64,000 nucleotides of DNA from Parvibaculum sp. (GTDB lineage Bacteria; Pseudomonadota; Alphaproteobacteria; Parvibaculales; Parvibaculaceae), in NCBI RefSeq assembly GCF_019635935.1, contig NZ_JAHBYN010000001.1:2943532-3007531 (forward strand), given 5' to 3'. Below, piece by piece: positions 1 through 9,123 of the stretch. The notes beneath the pieces were generated by a model. The model did no database searches. It was not told the DNA's origin and saw only the letters and a program-made list of their open reading frames with translations. The position numbers and the translations under genes were made by a program. The first letter of the stretch is position 1. Each line of letters begins with the position of its first letter.

Positions 1-286
1 CGGGGTTGCCGCCGGTCGAGACGAGGCCCTCGACCTCATAGGCGTCCTTGATGGTGAAGGGGAGGCCGTGCAGCGCGCCCTTGACCTCGCCGCGGGCCAG
101 CGCCGCGTCGGCCGCAATCGCTGCCTTGCGCGCGCCGTCGAAGTCCCGCGCCACGACGGCATTGATCTTCGGGTCGTGCTTTTCGATCCGGGCGATGAAA
201 TGTTCGGTCAGCTCCGCCGAGCCGATCTCCCGGCGGCGGATCATGCGGCCAAGATCGCTCGCCGAGCGGAAATGAAGATCGGTCAT
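1..286 (-). CDS. Amidase signature family protein, N-terminal part (cut by window edge)
   Basis: Only the first 95 residues are present; the gene runs off the left end. The reading starts at ATG 286-284 and opens MTDLHFRSASDLGRMI. Around residue 76 it has LPFTIKD, whose Lys (residue 80) matches the catalytic Lys of the Ser-cisSer-Lys triad of amidase-signature enzymes, and the text before it (HDPKINAVVARDFD) fits their N-terminal helix. These enzymes hydrolyse amide bonds in the cytoplasm; the substrate cannot be told from this part. It is divergent from the acyl-CoA ligase at 484. Confidence 0.8.
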   Translation of the reverse strand, partial: MTDLHFRSASDLGRMIRRREIGSAELTEHFIARIEKHDPKINAVVARDFDGARKAAIAADAALARGEVKGALHGLPFTIKDAYEVEGLVSTGGNP

Positions 287-483
287 CGGTAAAGCCCCCT
301 GAAATCCTGTTGTTTTGTTGCCCCATTAGAACGGGCGGGGCGGCCCGAAAGCAAGGCAAACGCTGCGGCGGGCCGTTGTGAGGCGGGAGAAACGCCACTA
401 GACTGCCCGCCAAACAGGCCCCGAACGGGGCCGATGTCGGGAAAGCCCGGCGAGGGTGCCAAACAGGATAGAGGGACGGATCC

Positions 484-2124
<1,641 letters not shown>

Positions 2125-2186
2125 CAAGACAAAGACGGGCGGGTCCATGACGGGCCCGTCCGAACGGTACCTGGGGGGACGACATC

Positions 2187-2933
2187 ATGGACCGGCAGCA
2201 ATCGCGTCTGGCCAAATGGGGATTCTGGATCGCCGTTGCGGCGCTTGTGGTGCTGGCAGTTTGCGTGATCGGCAATCGCACCGAGCTGATCCATTTCGGC
2301 ATCGCCGTGCGCGGCCTGGCGGTCGCGGCGCTGATCGGCCTTGTCGCCGTCATCGTCTCGGCGGCCGGCATCGTCCGCACGCTGGTCTCGAACCGCAGCG
2401 GCGCGCGCTTCGCGATCATGGGCCTCGTGCTCGGACTTGTGGTGGCCGCGCCGGTGGTGCAGGCGATCGTGGCGGGCGCGCAGGTGCCGGGCATTCACGA
2501 CATCACGACCGACCTCGACAACCCGCCGCAATTCGACGCTGTCGTCGCGCTGCGCGGCGAAGGCACCAATCCGCTCGACCGCGCCGAGCCCGAAAACCTC
2601 GCCGAACTGCAGCGCCAGGCCTATCCCGACATCGCGACCATCGAAGTCGGCGCGCAGCCGGGCAAGGTCTTCGAGGCGGCGCTGGAAACCGCCCGCGCCG
2701 AGGGCTGGGACATCGTTGCATTCAACCCGGAAGCCGGTCTCATCGAAGCGACGGCAACGACGCGGGTGATGAATTTCAGGGACGATGTGGCGATCCGCGT
2801 TGTCGAACGCGAGGGCGGCGCGGCGGTCGACATCCGCTCGGTCTCGCGCGTCGGCATCAGCGATCTCGGCGCCAACGCCAACCGCATCCGCACCTTCCGC
2901 GACGCGCTGAAGAAAAATCTGGCGGCCGGCTAG
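2187..2933 (+). CDS. DUF1499 family membrane protein
   Basis: A 248-residue protein. Three hydrophobic segments (about residues 10-27, 40-60 and 75-95) are followed by a soluble domain of about 140 residues with the pattern of DUF1499 (TNPLDRAE, YPDIATIEV, ATTRVMNFRDDVAIRVV, VDIRSVSRVGISDLGANANRI). The function of DUF1499 is not known to me. The start is backed by GGGGGGACGAC ahead of the ATG. Its stop overlaps by 4 bp the stop of the convergent MBL hydrolase gene. Confidence 0.8.
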   Translation: MDRQQSRLAKWGFWIAVAALVVLAVCVIGNRTELIHFGIAVRGLAVAALIGLVAVIVSAAGIVRTLVSNRSGARFAIMGLVLGLVVAAPVVQAIVAGAQVPGIHDITTDLDNPPQFDAVVALRGEGTNPLDRAEPENLAELQRQAYPDIATIEVGAQPGKVFEAALETARAEGWDIVAFNPEAGLIEATATTRVMNFRDDVAIRVVEREGGAAVDIRSVSRVGISDLGANANRIRTFRDALKKNLAAG

Positions 2934-3835
2934 ACCAGCCGGTAGTTCGCGCCGAGCGACGGCTTGCCGTCGGCGGCAACGAGGCCGCGTTCGACAAGGT
3001 GTTCCATATGCGCGAACACCGAGCGCGCCGCCGCCGGATGAAGCCGCTTGTCGACGGCCGCATACATGACCGGCACCATGTCGGCGATGCGGGTTTTGCC
3101 GGAAGCGAGCTGCTTCATGATCTGCCGCTCGCGCTCCTCGCGATGGGCGATGAAGGCGCGCACGAAGGGCTTCGGGTCGCGGATCGCGGGCCCATGCGTC
3201 GGCCAGTAGATTTCGTCGTCGCGCTGAAGCAGCATTTCGAGCGAGGCCATGTATTTCTTCATGTTGCCGTCGGGCGGACTGACGATGCTGGTCGACCAGC
3301 CCATCACATGATCGCCGGTGAAGAGCGCCTTCTCCTCGCGCAGCGCAAAGCACATATGGTTCGAGGTGTGACCTGGCGTGTAGACGCATTCGACGCTCCA
3401 GCCCTCGCCTTCGAGGATGTCGCCGTGCCGGACCTCGACATCCGGCTTGAAATCCATGTCGCCGTCTTCCTCGACTTTCACATCGTCCGTGCCGTCCTGT
3501 CCGGCGCCATGCGGGCCGAAGGCATAGGTCGGTGCGCCGGTCAGCGCCTTCAGCGGTTTGGCGGCCGGCGAGTGGTCGGAATGGGTATGCGTGATCAGGA
3601 TGTGGGAGACGGTTTCGCCCTCGAGCGCCGCCAGCAGCGCCTCGACATGCGGCATCAGCATCGGCCCCGGATCGACGACGGCGACCTCGCCATGCCCGAT
3701 GATGTAGGTGCCGGTGCCTTTGAAGGTGAAGGCGGAGGGATTGTCGGCGACGACGCGGCGGATCAGCGGCGAGACCTCGTCGCAGGCGCCGTATTCGAAC
3801 GTGATGTCGCGGACATAGGGAATTTCGACGGACAT
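2930..3835 (-). CDS. MBL-fold metallo-hydrolase
   Basis: A 301-residue metallo-beta-lactamase-fold hydrolase. The metal-binding motif THTHSDH is at residues 82-88 (His83, His85, Asp87, His88), a further metal His is in YTPGHTSNHMCF, and the bridging Asp is in FTGDHVMGW. A C-terminal winged segment resembles that of the LACTB2-like/glyoxalase II-like group. I chose the start at 3835 (MSVEIPYVRD) rather than an upstream ATG at 3919 because homology begins there. The substrate is unknown; thioester or phosphodiester hydrolysis is possible. It lies just downstream of the MarR gene on the same strand. Confidence 0.85.
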   Translation of the reverse strand: MSVEIPYVRDITFEYGACDEVSPLIRRVVADNPSAFTFKGTGTYIIGHGEVAVVDPGPMLMPHVEALLAALEGETVSHILITHTHSDHSPAAKPLKALTGAPTYAFGPHGAGQDGTDDVKVEEDGDMDFKPDVEVRHGDILEGEGWSVECVYTPGHTSNHMCFALREEKALFTGDHVMGWSTSIVSPPDGNMKKYMASLEMLLQRDDEIYWPTHGPAIRDPKPFVRAFIAHREERERQIMKQLASGKTRIADMVPVMYAAVDKRLHPAAARSVFAHMEHLVERGLVAADGKPSLGANYRLV

Positions 3836-3929
3836 GGGGCAGCTCCCGGTTGCGGGCCGGAGAATGGACTGTCCGGCCGCGCGCTTCAACCCGCGCGCCT
3901 CAATCCGTCCCGTTGGCATTCATGCGCCG

Positions 3930-4448
3930 TCAGACGCCGTCGTCCTGCGCCAGGCGCGCCAGGTTGGCCCGCATGCGGATCATCATTTCGATGAAATCGT
4001 GGCGCTCCTGCTCGCTGAAGCCCGAATAGGCGGCGTCGAGAATTTCGTCGCCCGCGTCCCACATCTGGTCGAGCAGCGGCTGGGCCTTGTCGGTCAGGAA
4101 AAGCTGCTGGGCGCGCCGGTCCTTCGGGTCGGGACGGCGCTCGACAAGGCCGAGCGCGGCGAGCTTGTCGATCAGCCGGGCAACGGTGATTGGCTGCACT
4201 TCGAGGAGGTCCGCAAGGCCGACCTGGTTGAGCCCCTGATGGCGCGACAAACGCGCCAGCGCCCCCCATTGGGCCTGTGTGAGCCCGCTGACGCGCTCGG
4301 TGAAGGCAATGCGCATCAGCCGCGAATTGTCGCGCAGCAGGAAGCCGGTGGTACGTTCGGGGTTCTGTGCCGCACTCTCAGGCGGGACGGCGGGCCGGGC
4401 GGAACTCCGCGGTTCGGCCGTGTTGCGCTCGCTTCTCAGGGTCGGCAT
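3930..4448 (-). CDS. MarR family transcriptional regulator
   Basis: A 172-residue winged-helix regulator. After a charged N-terminal tail of about 35 residues, the MarR core shows GLTQAQWGALARL, then the recognition region LADLLEVQPITVARLIDKLAALGLVERRPDPKDRRAQ with the wing DPKDRRAQ typical of the family. MarR proteins are dimeric repressors released by small phenolic or lipophilic ligands. A perfect 7+1+7 palindrome lies 40 bp upstream of its start (4488-4502), which suggests autoregulation. The MBL hydrolase follows 94 bp downstream. Confidence 0.9.
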   Translation of the reverse strand: MPTLRSERNTAEPRSSARPAVPPESAAQNPERTTGFLLRDNSRLMRIAFTERVSGLTQAQWGALARLSRHQGLNQVGLADLLEVQPITVARLIDKLAALGLVERRPDPKDRRAQQLFLTDKAQPLLDQMWDAGDEILDAAYSGFSEQERHDFIEMMIRMRANLARLAQDDGV

Positions 4449-4487
4449 CGAAATACCATGCGCTGCTTGCTAAGGGTCTGGCTACTA

Positions 4488-4502
4488 ATAAGCATTGCTT
4501 AT
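4488..4502. promoter_or_regulatory. Perfect palindrome upstream of marR-type gene, candidate operator
   Basis: The sequence ATAAGCA-T-TGCTTAT has 7-bp perfect arms round one central base, 40 bp before the MarR start codon and within its likely promoter region. MarR proteins bind short AT-rich dyads of about this size. The assignment to the adjacent regulator is by position only. Confidence 0.55.
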
Positions 4503-4586
4503 CATATCGGCCTGACCTGACGCAGCGCAAGCGCCGGATTTTTGCTCCGGGCGCCGGCAAACAAACCAGGCGCCCGGAGGAAATTC

Positions 4587-4808
4587 TCAGTAGAGACCGG
4601 CGATATAGACGATCAGTCCGGCCGAATAGACCCAGAGCAGCGTGTAGCCCGCCGCGGCGAGAGCGTCGGAGACGTTGAACTCGGCGCGGGTGCGCGCGCC
4701 CTGGGCCTTGGCGGCCGTCCAGAAGCGGCTGATGCGGGCGGTGAAGCTGGCGCCCAAGGGTCGAGTCTCGGTGGCGAGAGGAGAGGCGGAGTGCTGGGCG
4801 GTCGTCAT
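4587..4808 (-). CDS. Small single-pass membrane protein, hypothetical
   Basis: A 73-residue protein I do not recognise. The first 45 residues are polar and basic (ARISRFWTAAKAQGARTR). The C-terminal 28 residues, starting about ALAAAGYTLLWVY, form one hydrophobic helix ending in IVYIAGLY, so it is probably tail-anchored in the inner membrane. A ribosome-binding site GAGGT stands 9 bases before the ATG. Upstream lies a well-formed promoter overlapping a palindrome (4902-4958), which supports a real regulated gene. Confidence 0.6.
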   Translation of the reverse strand: MTTAQHSASPLATETRPLGASFTARISRFWTAAKAQGARTRAEFNVSDALAAAGYTLLWVYSAGLIVYIAGLY

Positions 4809-4901
4809 GGGGGCTTACCTCATACAAGGATGACACAAAGCCCGGCCCGGTCGTTTCCGTGGGGGAGGATGCCTGAAGCGGCATCCCTTGCTCTTGAATT
4901 C

Positions 4902-4958
4902 AAGATATGCTGCGTCGCACAAACTGACAAGATGTCAGCGATGAATATTTTGCGACGC
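4902..4958 (-). promoter_or_regulatory. Promoter with overlapping dyad for the small membrane protein
   Basis: Read on the minus strand there is a -35 box TTGTCA (4930-4925), 17 bp, then a -10 box TATCTT (4907-4902). The -35 lies inside the perfect dyad CTGACA-AGA-TGTCAG (4924-4938). An outer inverted pair, GCGTCGCA (4912-4919) and TGCGACGC (4951-4958), brackets it. This layout suggests a regulated promoter. Confidence 0.5.
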
Positions 4959-5019
4959 AACATAGGTGTTGCTGCTGTGCAACGCGAGGTTTTGGCGAAA
5001 TTCCGGGCTTTTGGTCCGT

Positions 5020-6570
5020 TCAGATTTGCCGCCCGGCCTTCTCCCAATAGGGCTCGCGCAGCTTGCGCTTGAAAATCTTGCCCGAATCCTCGCGCGGCAG
5101 GTCGTTCTTGAATTCGACCAGACGCGGCACCTTGTAGCCGGCGATGCGCTCGCGCAGGAAAGCCTTCACATCGGTATCCTTCAGCGCGGCGCCCGGCTGC
5201 TGCTGGACGACGGCACAGAGCGCCTCGCCGAACTCGTCGTCGGGAATGCCAAAGACCGCGCAGTCGCCGACGCCGGGCATCTTGTGAAGCTCGGCTTCGA
5301 TTTCGGCCGGGTAGATGTTAACGCCGCCCGAGATAACCATGTCCTTGGCGCGGTCGCAGAGATAGAGGAAGCCGTCGGCGTCGAGATAGCCGACATCGCC
5401 GAGCGAGATGAGACCCGCTTTCTCGGCGCGGCGGCGCTTCTCGTCGTCGCCGTGATAGGTGAAGTCGGCGATCGACGGTACGCGGCAGACGATCTCGCCG
5501 GTTGCGCCTTTCGTCAGCTCCTCGCCGTTCTCGCCGAGCACGAGGATCTTCGCGCCCTCGACCGCCTTGCCGACGGTGCCCGGATGCGCGAGATATTCCT
5601 CCGAGTTGCAGAACACGACCGCCCCGGTTTCGGTGCCGCCGTAGTATTCGAAGATCACAGGCCCCCACCATTCGATCATCGCCTGCTTGATATGGACCGG
5701 GCAGGGCGCCGCGGCGTGGACCACAAAACGCAGCGACGAGAGATCGTATTTCTTTTTCACATCGTCCGGCAGCTTCAGCAGGCGAACGAACATCGTCGGC
5801 ACCATGTGAAGATGCGTGACCTTGTGCTTCTCGATCATTCCGAGCAGCTCTTCCGGATCGAAGCGCGGCTGGAGAATGATGTTGGCGCCGACGCGGAAAC
5901 CGAACAGCCCATAGGCATTGGGCGCCGAATGATACATCGGCCCGGTGACGACCGTGACCATGTCGCTCGGGTTGCCGTGTTCGGGCGTGAAGCCCATCAC
6001 CTGGCTGATGATGCGCAGCGTGGCGGCCGCTTGGTCGGCGGTCGGTGTGGCGCGGCGTACGCCTTTGGGGTGGCCGGTGGTGCCCGATGTGTAGATCATC
6101 GTGCCGGGCGGTTCGGCGGGCCCGGCTTCGATGGGTTCGAATTTTTCGAGCCAGCGGCTCCAGTCCTCGACGCCCTGTGGCAACGCGGCCGCCTCCGCCG
6201 GTATGCCGTAGGCGGACATGATTTCGGGCGGCGTCTCGACGGCGAAGACCGGAACGCCCTTTGGAATGGCTTTCTCGATGCCGCGCCAGAGATCGGCATG
6301 GATCACGATGGCCTTGGCGCCCGAATTCTCGAAGATGTAGCGCGCCTCGTCGGGCGAGTTGTGCCAGTTGACCGGCGTCGAATAGGCGCCGACGAGACCC
6401 GCCGCGACGGAGGCTTCGAAAAACGGAAAGTCGTTCCTGAGATAGACGGCGACGACATCGCCCGCCCCGATCCCGAGGCTTCTGAAGCCGCTCGCCGCGC
6501 GCGCCGCGCGCAAGGCAAGCGCTGCATTTTCAGCCACGCGGCCGCCCGACCGCACCGTTGCTCCGCCCAT
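5020..6570 (-). CDS. Acyl-CoA ligase (AMP-binding)
   Basis: A 516-residue acyl-adenylate-forming ligase. It shows the P-loop YTSGTTGHPKG near residue 170, EYYGGTETG in the middle, the LGDVGYLDADGFLYLCDR hinge region and the C-terminal SGKIFKRKL Lys near 500. I place the start at 6570 (MGGATV) because GGGGAGG stands 5 bases upstream; the ATG at 6591 has no such site. It resembles a second ligase in this window (55796-57361), including the WWGPVIxEYY segment, and the two are probable paralogues. The acid substrate is unknown; fatty, bile-acid-like or aromatic acids are all seen in this group. Confidence 0.88.
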   Translation of the reverse strand: MGGATVRSGGRVAENAALALRAARAASGFRSLGIGAGDVVAVYLRNDFPFFEASVAAGLVGAYSTPVNWHNSPDEARYIFENSGAKAIVIHADLWRGIEKAIPKGVPVFAVETPPEIMSAYGIPAEAAALPQGVEDWSRWLEKFEPIEAGPAEPPGTMIYTSGTTGHPKGVRRATPTADQAAATLRIISQVMGFTPEHGNPSDMVTVVTGPMYHSAPNAYGLFGFRVGANIILQPRFDPEELLGMIEKHKVTHLHMVPTMFVRLLKLPDDVKKKYDLSSLRFVVHAAAPCPVHIKQAMIEWWGPVIFEYYGGTETGAVVFCNSEEYLAHPGTVGKAVEGAKILVLGENGEELTKGATGEIVCRVPSIADFTYHGDDEKRRRAEKAGLISLGDVGYLDADGFLYLCDRAKDMVISGGVNIYPAEIEAELHKMPGVGDCAVFGIPDDEFGEALCAVVQQQPGAALKDTDVKAFLRERIAGYKVPRLVEFKNDLPREDSGKIFKRKLREPYWEKAGRQI

Positions 6571-6818
6571 CGTTTCCTCCCCGGATGACATTTTCTTTGG
6601 CCGGAGTGTAGCAGGGCGCGGACCGGCGAAAAGCGGAAAGGCGGAGCGCGGGCATAGCCTGTTTGCGACACGATTGTCGTCTTATCGCCCCATCATTGCC
6701 GAACTATGGACACAACCCGCCCTCAGCCTCCCACAACTTGTTCGGGCCGGAGCGACGCTACGTCAACGCGGTTCGATCGCGCCGGAGACGGCCAACGACA
6801 GAGGAAAGGAAGACGGAT

Positions 6819-6971
6819 ATGAACCTTCTCATTCTGATCCTTCTGATCATTCTGATTGTCGGTGCATTGCCGACATGGCCTTACAGCGCACGTTGGGGCT
6901 ACGGCCCGAGCGGCGGCCTCGGCACGGTGTTGATCGTGCTGCTGGTGCTTGTGCTGGCAGGCGTCATCTAG
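6819..6971 (+). CDS. DUF3309 family small hydrophobic peptide
   Basis: A 50-residue peptide made of two hydrophobic stretches (MNLLILILLIILIVGALP and TVLIVLLVLVLAGVI) joined by the loop WPYSARWGYGPSGGLG, the pattern of DUF3309 proteins common in alphaproteobacteria. The function is unknown. GAGGAAAGGA ends 8 bases before the ATG and supports the start. It is followed 59 bp later by a small lipoprotein gene. Confidence 0.8.
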   Translation: MNLLILILLIILIVGALPTWPYSARWGYGPSGGLGTVLIVLLVLVLAGVI

Positions 6972-7030
6972 CCTGCATCCATCCGTTCGACAGAATTCGA
7001 GTTTGTCCCCCTGAAAGCATGGAGGTTTTT

Positions 7031-7228
7031 ATGCTGCGCAAATCGATGATCGGAATTGCTCTCGTTCTTCCCCTGATGGGCGGCCTCGCGGCCTGCGACG
7101 ATCCGGGGCCCGCCGAACAGGCCGGCGAGGCGCTCGACGACGCGGCCGAGTCCGTCAAGGATGCGTTCGAAGAGGACGGTCCCGCCGAAGAGGCGGGCGA
7201 AGACATCGACGACGCCTTCGGCCGCTAA
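7031..7228 (+). CDS. Small acidic lipoprotein
   Basis: A 65-residue protein with a signal peptide ending in the lipobox LAAC (Cys about residue 22), followed by a very acidic tail with two similar halves (GPAEQAGEALDDA and GPAEEAGEDIDDA). It is expected to be lipidated and held in a membrane. Entericidin-like lipoproteins have a similar size and build, but the resemblance is only general. GGAGG stands just upstream of the ATG. A strong terminator closes the unit. Confidence 0.75.
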   Translation: MLRKSMIGIALVLPLMGGLAACDDPGPAEQAGEALDDAAESVKDAFEEDGPAEEAGEDIDDAFGR

Positions 7229-7249
7229 GAGCCGTCAACGGCAAACGGA

Positions 7250-7278
7250 GAGCCCGCCCGCGCGGCGGGCTCTTTTTT
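7250..7278 (+). terminator. Rho-independent terminator after lipoprotein gene
   Basis: A perfect 9-bp stem GAGCCCGCC/GGCGGGCTC with a 5-base loop, followed by six T (7273-7278). It ends just before the convergent PLP lyase stop. Confidence 0.9.
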
Positions 7279-7280
7279 GT

Positions 7281-8516
7281 TCAGCTATACCGCGCTTCGC
7301 GCTTCTTGCCGGCATTCCCGGCCTTCACCTCGCCAAGCGCCCATTCGAGATCGGCGAGGTAGGTGTCCGTCACCTGCGCATGGAAGGGCGAGAGCATCAG
7401 GTGCAGGCCCTTGGGCTCGGTGGTGAGGCTCGTAAACCAGCCGCGCTCGAAAAGTTTCCCCCAGACGGCAAAGGGATCGACTTCATCGTGGGTGAAGGCA
7501 ATGAGACCGAGTTGCGGGCGCCCGAGAATGCGGAAGCCGAGCCTCGTCACGCCCGCCTCAATGGCCTCGCGCGCATCGGTGACGAGCTTGTGCTTGGCGC
7601 GGTAGCCCTCGACACCGAGAAAATTCATCACCGCCCAGGCGGCGGCAATCGCGCCGCCCGGTCGCGTGCCGGCCAGCGTCGGCGTCACCATGCGTCCGCC
7701 CGGCCAGTCGGCGCAGTCGAAGATCATGTGCGCCCGCAAATCTTCCGACCGGTAGAGGACGGTCGATGCGCCCTTGGCGCAATAGCCGTATTTGTGCAGG
7801 TCGGCCGACATCGAATGAACCGCCGGCACCGCGAAATCGAAGGGCGGAATGTCGCCGCCGTTCATGCGCACGAAAGGCGCGATATAGCCGCCGACACAGG
7901 CATCGACATGCAGCCACAGACCCTTGCGTTCGGCCATCTCGCCCAGCGCCGCGATGGGATCGATCAAACCGTAGGGAAAGCAGGGCGCCGAGCCGACCAG
8001 CATGATGGTGTTGCCGTCGACGGCCTTTTCCATCGCCGCGACATCGGCCACGAGATCGGCGCAAGGCACGCGCCGGATCTCGATTTCCATCATCTTCGCC
8101 GCCTTGTCGAATGCCGGATGCGCCGAGAAGGGCGCGACGATGTTGCAACGCCCGGTGACGCCCTTTTCCTTGCGCGCATAGTCGCGCGCGGTCTTGACCG
8201 CCATCGTGATCGAATCCGTGCCGCCCGACGTGATGTTGCCGGCGCCGCCTTCGGGCGCATGGAGAAGCGAGAGGCCCATGCCCACGACCTCGTCCTCCAT
8301 CTGCTTCAGGCTCGGAAAGGCCAAGGGTCCGAGGCCGTTCTCGGACATGAACATCGTGTAGGCTTCTTTCTGCACCTCGGCGACGTCAGGCCCGGCATTG
8401 AAGACATAGACGGCGGTCTTGCCGTCGCGCCATTTGACGTCGCCCTGTGTGCGCTCCGTCATCTCGGCTTTCAGCGCCGCCCAGTTCGTGCCTTTTTCCG
8501 GCATCGTCGTGCCCAT
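7281..8516 (-). CDS. PLP-dependent lyase/decarboxylase, sphingosine-1-phosphate lyase type
   Basis: A 411-residue fold-type I PLP enzyme. The PLP ring Asp is in HVDACVGG (Asp205) and the Schiff-base Lys in SADLHKYGYCAKG (Lys242); NITSGGTDSI near residue 95 binds the phosphate. This order and the GGTxS and DxHKYG motifs are those of the group II decarboxylase branch that holds sphingosine-1-phosphate lyase. There is no N-terminal membrane anchor as in the eukaryotic enzyme. Whether the substrate is a sphingoid phosphate or an amino acid is open. The SD sequence AGGGGAGAAG precedes the ATG, but it is the 3' arm of a perfect hairpin (8521-8546). Confidence 0.85.
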   Translation of the reverse strand: MGTTMPEKGTNWAALKAEMTERTQGDVKWRDGKTAVYVFNAGPDVAEVQKEAYTMFMSENGLGPLAFPSLKQMEDEVVGMGLSLLHAPEGGAGNITSGGTDSITMAVKTARDYARKEKGVTGRCNIVAPFSAHPAFDKAAKMMEIEIRRVPCADLVADVAAMEKAVDGNTIMLVGSAPCFPYGLIDPIAALGEMAERKGLWLHVDACVGGYIAPFVRMNGGDIPPFDFAVPAVHSMSADLHKYGYCAKGASTVLYRSEDLRAHMIFDCADWPGGRMVTPTLAGTRPGGAIAAAWAVMNFLGVEGYRAKHKLVTDAREAIEAGVTRLGFRILGRPQLGLIAFTHDEVDPFAVWGKLFERGWFTSLTTEPKGLHLMLSPFHAQVTDTYLADLEWALGEVKAGNAGKKREARYS

Positions 8517-8520
8517 GCGT

Positions 8521-8546
8521 CTTCTCCCCTCGGTTGAGGGGAGAAG
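8521..8546 (-). promoter_or_regulatory. Hairpin that would sequester the Shine-Dalgarno of the PLP lyase
   Basis: On the minus-strand transcript CTTCTCCCCT pairs perfectly with AGGGGAGAAG across a 6-base loop, and the second arm is the ribosome-binding site, ending 4 bases before the ATG at 8516. A 10-bp stem hiding the SD suggests control of translation. There is no T run, so it is not a simple terminator. Confidence 0.55.
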
Positions 8547-8585
8547 ACTAGCAGATCGGCCGCCCGCCGCACCAACGCAGAGGCA

Positions 8586-9119
8586 TCAATGATGATGCGC
8601 GTGGCCGCCTTCGCCATGAATGAGCATCAATCCGGGCGCGGGCCGGGGCAGGTTGCCGGCGCCGGGCACCGGAAGCTGGTCCCAGGAAATTTCTCCCTCG
8701 GTACAGCTCTGCGCCACCGGAAAGAACAACATCATGATTTCCGGGTCGTCGGGCAGCTTCGCCTGGAAGGCGAACTCGTCGAAGCGGTCGTCGGCGAGCG
8801 GCCCGCCCTCCCATGTCACCTCGACGACGCCTTCCGTCACGGTCTTGCCGTGGTTTTCATAGACACCCGCATATTTCGCGATGCGCGTCGTCTCGACCCA
8901 GCCCGGCTTCGGCTGCGGCTTGACGGCGATGACGCCTTCGGGAATGCGGATCGAGATGCGCGTCGTCGCCGCGCCGTCGCAACCATGCGGCACGCGGAAC
9001 TCCGCCTTGTAGTAACCGCCAGCCGCCGCCTCACCCTTGTCGAGCGTCACATGCGCGGCGGCGGGAGCGGCGAACGCGACGGCGAGCGCGGCGGCCAGAA
9101 TGCTTTTCTTCATGTTCAT
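8586..9119 (-). CDS. YcnI-family copper-associated periplasmic protein (DUF1775)
   Basis: A 177-residue exported protein. The signal peptide (MKKSILAAALAVAFAAPAAA) is followed at once by His (AAAHVTLDKGEAAAGG), so the mature protein starts with the His that binds copper in YcnI proteins. The body has the DUF1775 pattern (FRVPHGCDGAATTRISIRIPEG, PGWVE, FAFQAKLPD) and the C-terminus is His-rich (GEGGHAHHH). It lies 4 bp after the TonB receptor stop, as the last gene of a probable copper operon. Confidence 0.88.
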   Translation of the reverse strand: MNMKKSILAAALAVAFAAPAAAHVTLDKGEAAAGGYYKAEFRVPHGCDGAATTRISIRIPEGVIAVKPQPKPGWVETTRIAKYAGVYENHGKTVTEGVVEVTWEGGPLADDRFDEFAFQAKLPDDPEIMMLFFPVAQSCTEGEISWDQLPVPGAGNLPRPAPGLMLIHGEGGHAHHH

Positions 9120-9123
9120 CTCC

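Noticed and set aside
2134..2160. Inverted repeat GACGGGC/GCCCGTC after the first acyl-CoA ligase
   Set aside because: It has no T run and lies close to the next ribosome-binding site; not convincing as a terminator.
4546..4579. Hairpin TCCGGGCGCC/GGCGCCCGGA considered as a terminator for the small membrane protein gene
   Set aside because: Neither strand has a T run after the stem, so termination is not supported; it is left as an unexplained inverted repeat.
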